DNA from: JBIICS01 sp044238735
GTDB lineage: Bacteria; Bacteroidota; Bacteroidia; UBA4408
Length of the DNA: 35,234 nucleotides
Assembly: GCA_044238735.1 (NCBI GenBank)
Contig: JBIICS010000010.1
Span: 1 to 35,234, forward strand
Direction of reading: 5' to 3'
Shown here piece after piece: positions 31,901 to 35,234 of the stretch. Position 1 is the stretch's first letter. Each line of letters begins with the position of its first letter. The translations under genes were made by a program, and so were the position numbers. Below the pieces are notes generated by a model. That model was not told the origin of the DNA. It saw only the letters and a program-made list of their open reading frames with translations, and made no database searches.

Positions 31901-34261
31901 ATGTTTAACAATCTGGCACTTATTTTATTAATCTTAATTACTTTTAATGTTAATGCACAACTTACACGGAAACCTCTTTTAGGAGCCCGTATTGAATATG
32001 GAACAGAAGCTGGTAATTCGGGTTGTAAGGTAATTCAGGTAATTCGCGGAACTAGTGTTGAACTTAAGCTTCAAGAGAATGATATCATTACCAAAATTGG
32101 TGATAAATCATTTCAATCTGCTGATGAACTGATTAATGAATTTCTAACGTATGAACCCGGAAAGAATGTTGAACTTACAGTTATTCGTGGAAAAAAGACA
32201 CTAAAACTTAAAGGTAAGGTAGTTGCACGACCTCTCGAAACAGATAACAATGCCTCAGTAATATATGATCAGGCCAATTATAAAGACGGACAGTTAAGAG
32301 TTATCATCAATAAGCCTTTCAAAGAAAAGAAAATGCCAGCAATGCTTTTTATCCCGGGATATACTTGCAGCAGTATTGATGAACTTAGTAACGACCACCC
32401 CTACAAACGTATTATTGATGCCTATGTTGATGAAGGTTATGTAACACTTCGAATTGAGAAAAGTGGACTTGGTGATAGCAGGAATACCCCGCCATGTGAA
32501 AATTGTGACTTACTAGATGAAATAGATAATTTTGAAGTGGGATTAAAGAAATTAAAATCACTTTCTTATGTAGACACTAATCAGATTATAATAGTGGGTC
32601 ATTCTATGGGCGGTATTATTGCTCCGGCCATTAGCGCAAAAAATAATGTTGCCGGTGTTGTTGTATACGGCACTACCGCAAAATCATGGTTCGAGTATCA
32701 ATTAGAAATGTATCGGATACAAAATGCACTTGCAGGAATGAATCCGATTGAAGTTGAAAAATCGGTACGGGAGCAGTATGAATTAAATTACAGGTATTTT
32801 ATCAAGAAAGAAAAATTAGAGGAATTAGCTAAAAATCCAAAAGCAGATAGTTTATTAAGGGTAACTTGGGAATACAACGGCAAAGGAAAAATTTACGCGC
32901 GGAATGCAGAATATTGGCGACAGATTCAAGATTATCCTCATCTGGAAAATTGGGAAAAGACAAAAGCAAAAGTTTTGGTTCAATTCGGAGAAGCCGATTT
33001 CCAGGCATTCTCTAAAGCAGATCACCAACAGATTGTTAATACCGTAAATTACTTTCACCCGGGAAATGCTACCCTAATGACATACCCGTTAACCGATCAT
33101 TTTTTTGCAAAATCTGGTAGCATGCAGGAAGCCTATAACAAATTTGCAAGCGGAAAGATACAGCAATTGTTTGATGAATATAATCAAGAGGTTGGATTAT
33201 CGGCAGTAAAATGGAGCAATGAAATTCTATCCATAAAGGATGAGGTTAACCTTCAAGAAAAAGGATGGAAAAAACTGAATACCGAACGCTATCCCGGAAA
33301 ACAAGACGACATTACGTTCATCAACGAAAACGAAGGGTGGTATATCAACGGATACGGAAGTATTTACCATACAAAAAATGGAGGCGAAACCTGGGAAAAA
33401 CAGCTGGAAAAGAAAGGAACCTTTTTCCGCTGCGTTGCTTTTGTGGATAGTTTAATTGGTTTTGCAGGAACAGTGGGCACCGACTATTTTCCAAATGTAA
33501 TAGATACTATTCCGCTTTATGGAACAACTGATGGCGGCAAAACGTGGAACCCCGTTTCGTATTCCGGACCTTATGTGAAAGGTTTGTGTGCTATAGATAT
33601 CGTGAAAGAGCAATACATCAACCACGGAAAATCGGATTATAAAATTCATCTATACGCAGTTGGACGAGTAGGAAGCCCAGCCAATTTAATGGTTTCACAT
33701 GATGGTGGACTTACTTGGATATCAAGTAGCATGAATAATGATTGTAAGATGCTATTCGACATTAAAATGTTTGATAAGAATAATGGAATTGTTTGCGCTG
33801 CTTCAAATGAGGATATTGAAAAATCGAATGCGCTGATTTTAAAAACGAGTGACGGAGGAAAAAGCTGGAAAAAAGTGTATCAATCTAACCGCTCATTTGA
33901 AGGAACTTGGAAGGCATCATTCCCATCCGATAAAATTGGTTACGTCACTATTCAATCCTACAATCCAGATCCGAATGTAAAACAACAACGTGTTGCAAAA
34001 ACTACAGATGGCGGAAACACCTGGCAAGAAATCAACTTAGTGGAAGATGCTTCTGCGCGTGAATTTGGAATAGGATTTATTGATGAAAATCATGGCTTTG
34101 TAGGAACGATGAATAGCGGATATGAAACTAAAGATGGAGGAAAAACATGGACTCCCGTATACCTCGGAATGGCCTGCAACAAAATCCGAATTTACAAAGA
34201 TATCAATGGAAATGTTTATGGTTATTCTATTGGCTTAGACGTGATGAAAGGTAAATTTTAA
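31901..34261 (+). CDS. Secreted PDZ / alpha-beta hydrolase / Asp-box propeller fusion protein
   Basis: A 786-residue exported protein with a signal peptide (MFNNLALILLILITFNVNAQ). A PDZ domain (about 24-115) is followed by an alpha/beta hydrolase (about 130-440) with nucleophile S235 in GHSMGG, probable acid D366 and histidine H400 in LTDHFF, a complete catalytic triad of the dienelactone hydrolase/esterase-peptidase type. Residues 459-786 form a YCF48/sialidase-like propeller with six Asp-box repeats of x-D/N-G-G-x-T/S-W, at about 493, 545, 600, 650, 702 and 744 (NGGETW, DGGKTW, DGGLTW, DGGKSW, DGGNTW, DGGKTW). Codon use becomes richer in C-ending codons from about residue 459. No T9SS tail is visible. 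The substrate is unknown. An M61 peptidase gene follows 79 bases later. Confidence 0.85.
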   Translation: MFNNLALILLILITFNVNAQLTRKPLLGARIEYGTEAGNSGCKVIQVIRGTSVELKLQENDIITKIGDKSFQSADELINEFLTYEPGKNVELTVIRGKKTLKLKGKVVARPLETDNNASVIYDQANYKDGQLRVIINKPFKEKKMPAMLFIPGYTCSSIDELSNDHPYKRIIDAYVDEGYVTLRIEKSGLGDSRNTPPCENCDLLDEIDNFEVGLKKLKSLSYVDTNQIIIVGHSMGGIIAPAISAKNNVAGVVVYGTTAKSWFEYQLEMYRIQNALAGMNPIEVEKSVREQYELNYRYFIKKEKLEELAKNPKADSLLRVTWEYNGKGKIYARNAEYWRQIQDYPHLENWEKTKAKVLVQFGEADFQAFSKADHQQIVNTVNYFHPGNATLMTYPLTDHFFAKSGSMQEAYNKFASGKIQQLFDEYNQEVGLSAVKWSNEILSIKDEVNLQEKGWKKLNTERYPGKQDDITFINENEGWYINGYGSIYHTKNGGETWEKQLEKKGTFFRCVAFVDSLIGFAGTVGTDYFPNVIDTIPLYGTTDGGKTWNPVSYSGPYVKGLCAIDIVKEQYINHGKSDYKIHLYAVGRVGSPANLMVSHDGGLTWISSSMNNDCKMLFDIKMFDKNNGIVCAASNEDIEKSNALILKTSDGGKSWKKVYQSNRSFEGTWKASFPSDKIGYVTIQSYNPDPNVKQQRVAKTTDGGNTWQEINLVEDASAREFGIGFIDENHGFVGTMNSGYETKDGGKTWTPVYLGMACNKIRIYKDINGNVYGYSIGLDVMKGKF

Positions 34262-34273
34262 ACTAAAAAATAT

Positions 34274-34300
34274 TTACAATAAATTAAGTTTATATTGTAA
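34274..34300 (+). terminator. Hairpin between the fusion gene and the M61 gene
   Basis: TTACAATA (34274-34281) pairs with TATTGTAA (34293-34300) over 11 bases, followed by CTTTT. It could end the upstream transcript, but the stem is AT-rich and the T-run is short. Confidence 0.35.
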
Positions 34301-34340
34301 CTTTTATGATCTTTTATTCGTCATACCCTAAAATAAAAAA

Positions 34341-35234
34341 ATGAAAAATTTAATATTATATCTATTATGCTCATTAATAACATCTTCACTTTGGGCACAA
34401 CATGTTTATGAAATTGATTTAAACGATATAAAAGATGACAATTTAAATGTAAAACTTACCTTATCTAAACAATTACAAGTTAACCAGGTGATTTATTCAT
34501 TTCCAGCAACTGTTCCCGGAACCTATGACACGCAAGACTTCGGTCGCTTTGTTCTTTCCATGAATGCAAAAACAGCAGCCGGTAAAGAATTAAAAGTTAA
34601 TAAAAGAGGTAATAATTCATTTGTTATATCAGATGCAAATGAGTTAAAATATATTGAGTATACCTTAGAAGATGTGATGGATAAGAAATTGAAGAAAGAT
34701 CCAATTTTTGATCCGGTAGCAACCAATTTTATGGAAGGTAGAAACTTTCTTTTTAATAATGGTGGAATTTTTGGTTTTTTTGAAGGTGAAGAAGCAGATC
34801 CCATTGAAATTAAAATTACTAAACCAAAACAACTTTATGGTTCCACTTCCTTGCCGGTAACATTAAACACAAGCACCCAACAGAATTTTAAAGCGAAATC
34901 GTATCATCAGTTGATCGACTGCCCCATTATGTTTTCAATTCCTGACACTGCACAGTTTTATGTTGGAAAAACTAAAGTTACGATTTCTGTTTTCGATGTT
35001 AATGGAGTGCCAAGAGCCAAGCACTTTTATGAATTATTGAAACGAGATATGCAGGCTATTGATGACTTTTTACCAGACTTACCAGTTGATAACTATACTT
35101 TTATTGTTTATGTGGACGACCTAAAGGAAATAGGCCAGGCAATGAGCGGAAAATTAGGCCTTATCAAAAAAATTAAACTCGCTTTAAAATTTCGAAACTT
35201 AGGATTGGGCGCTTTAGAGCATGGTAATTCTTCT
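34341..35234 (+). CDS. M61-family metallopeptidase (glycyl aminopeptidase-like), N-terminal part only
   Basis: The first 298 residues of an exported peptidase; the rest lies beyond the window. It begins with a signal peptide (MKNLILYLLCSLITSSLWAQ). The N-terminal beta-sandwich is typical of M61 proteins: VIYSFPATVPGTYDTQDFGR, where these proteins keep the pattern P-x-x-x-P-G-x-Y, and SYHQLIDCPIMFSIPD before a domain beginning KHFYELLKRDMQAI. The visible end GALEHGNSS corresponds to the GxLEHxxS segment that precedes the HExxH zinc site in the family. That zinc site is therefore not visible, and activity cannot be judged from this window. The gene follows the fusion gene on the same strand after 79 bases and may act on secreted peptides. 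Confidence 0.82.
   Translation, partial: MKNLILYLLCSLITSSLWAQHVYEIDLNDIKDDNLNVKLTLSKQLQVNQVIYSFPATVPGTYDTQDFGRFVLSMNAKTAAGKELKVNKRGNNSFVISDANELKYIEYTLEDVMDKKLKKDPIFDPVATNFMEGRNFLFNNGGIFGFFEGEEADPIEIKITKPKQLYGSTSLPVTLNTSTQQNFKAKSYHQLIDCPIMFSIPDTAQFYVGKTKVTISVFDVNGVPRAKHFYELLKRDMQAIDDFLPDLPVDNYTFIVYVDDLKEIGQAMSGKLGLIKKIKLALKFRNLGLGALEHGNSS

Noticed and set aside
1..35234. Mobile elements, CRISPR arrays, tRNA or rRNA genes, toxin-antitoxin or defence systems
   Set aside because: No transposase, integrase, repeat-spacer pattern, cloverleaf-forming stretch, nuclease or helicase gene was found; the window reads as ordinary chromosomal DNA.

Overview
This is a low-GC (roughly one third G+C by eye) chromosomal stretch from a member of the Bacteroidota. 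The evidence is a secreted protein with a type IX secretion (T9SS) type-A C-terminal sorting domain, candidate promoters resembling TTTG-N(17-23)-TAnnTTTG, weak Shine-Dalgarno sequences, a fused E1 alpha/beta 2-oxoacid dehydrogenase, a fused IcmF mutase, and a beta-propeller sensor kinase of Bacteroidota type. I cannot place it below phylum or class. No tRNA, rRNA, CRISPR array, insertion sequence or phage gene was seen. The window is almost entirely genes, and no gap exceeds 300 bases.

Layout. 1-4.7 kb: a truncated 3-hydroxybutyrate dehydrogenase gene diverges from hutI (histidine degradation). Then come an SbtA-type bicarbonate permease, an unknown membrane protein and a divergent LysR regulator that may control them. 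4.7-5.8 kb: a T9SS-exported protein. 6-10.7 kb: a tight leftward four-gene unit made of a GT-C-like membrane glycosyltransferase, a SAM methyltransferase, an ABC ATPase and an ABC-2 permease. 10.8-12.8 kb: a WD40 protein, then a cold-shock-domain protein and a rhomboid protease. 12.9-16.3 kb: IcmF (isobutyryl-CoA mutase fused to its G-protein chaperone). 16.4-18.8 kb: an ABC exporter and a small Spy/LTXXQ-like secreted protein, closed by a bidirectional terminator. 18.8-21.7 kb: heme A synthase followed by a TMTC-like membrane protein with TPRs. 21.9-23.1 kb: two overlapping genes for probable outer-membrane proteins. 23.1-28.2 kb: a TlpA-like thioredoxin, a propeller sensor histidine kinase and a NarL-type response regulator. 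28.5-30.5 kb: the fused branched-chain-type E1. 30.7-35.2 kb: an AraC regulator, a secreted PDZ/alpha-beta-hydrolase/Asp-box propeller fusion, and the start of an M61 peptidase.

Functionally the window mixes aerobic heterotrophy (HutI, E1, IcmF, heme A synthase) with cell-envelope functions. E1 could supply isobutyryl-CoA from valine and IcmF could interconvert it with butyryl-CoA, although the genes are 12 kb apart. No clear new defence or mobile system is visible. The best leads are the SbtA/unknown/LysR locus with two related palindromes, the chimeric PDZ-hydrolase-propeller gene whose codon use shifts at the domain border, and an inverted repeat covering the AraC start codon.
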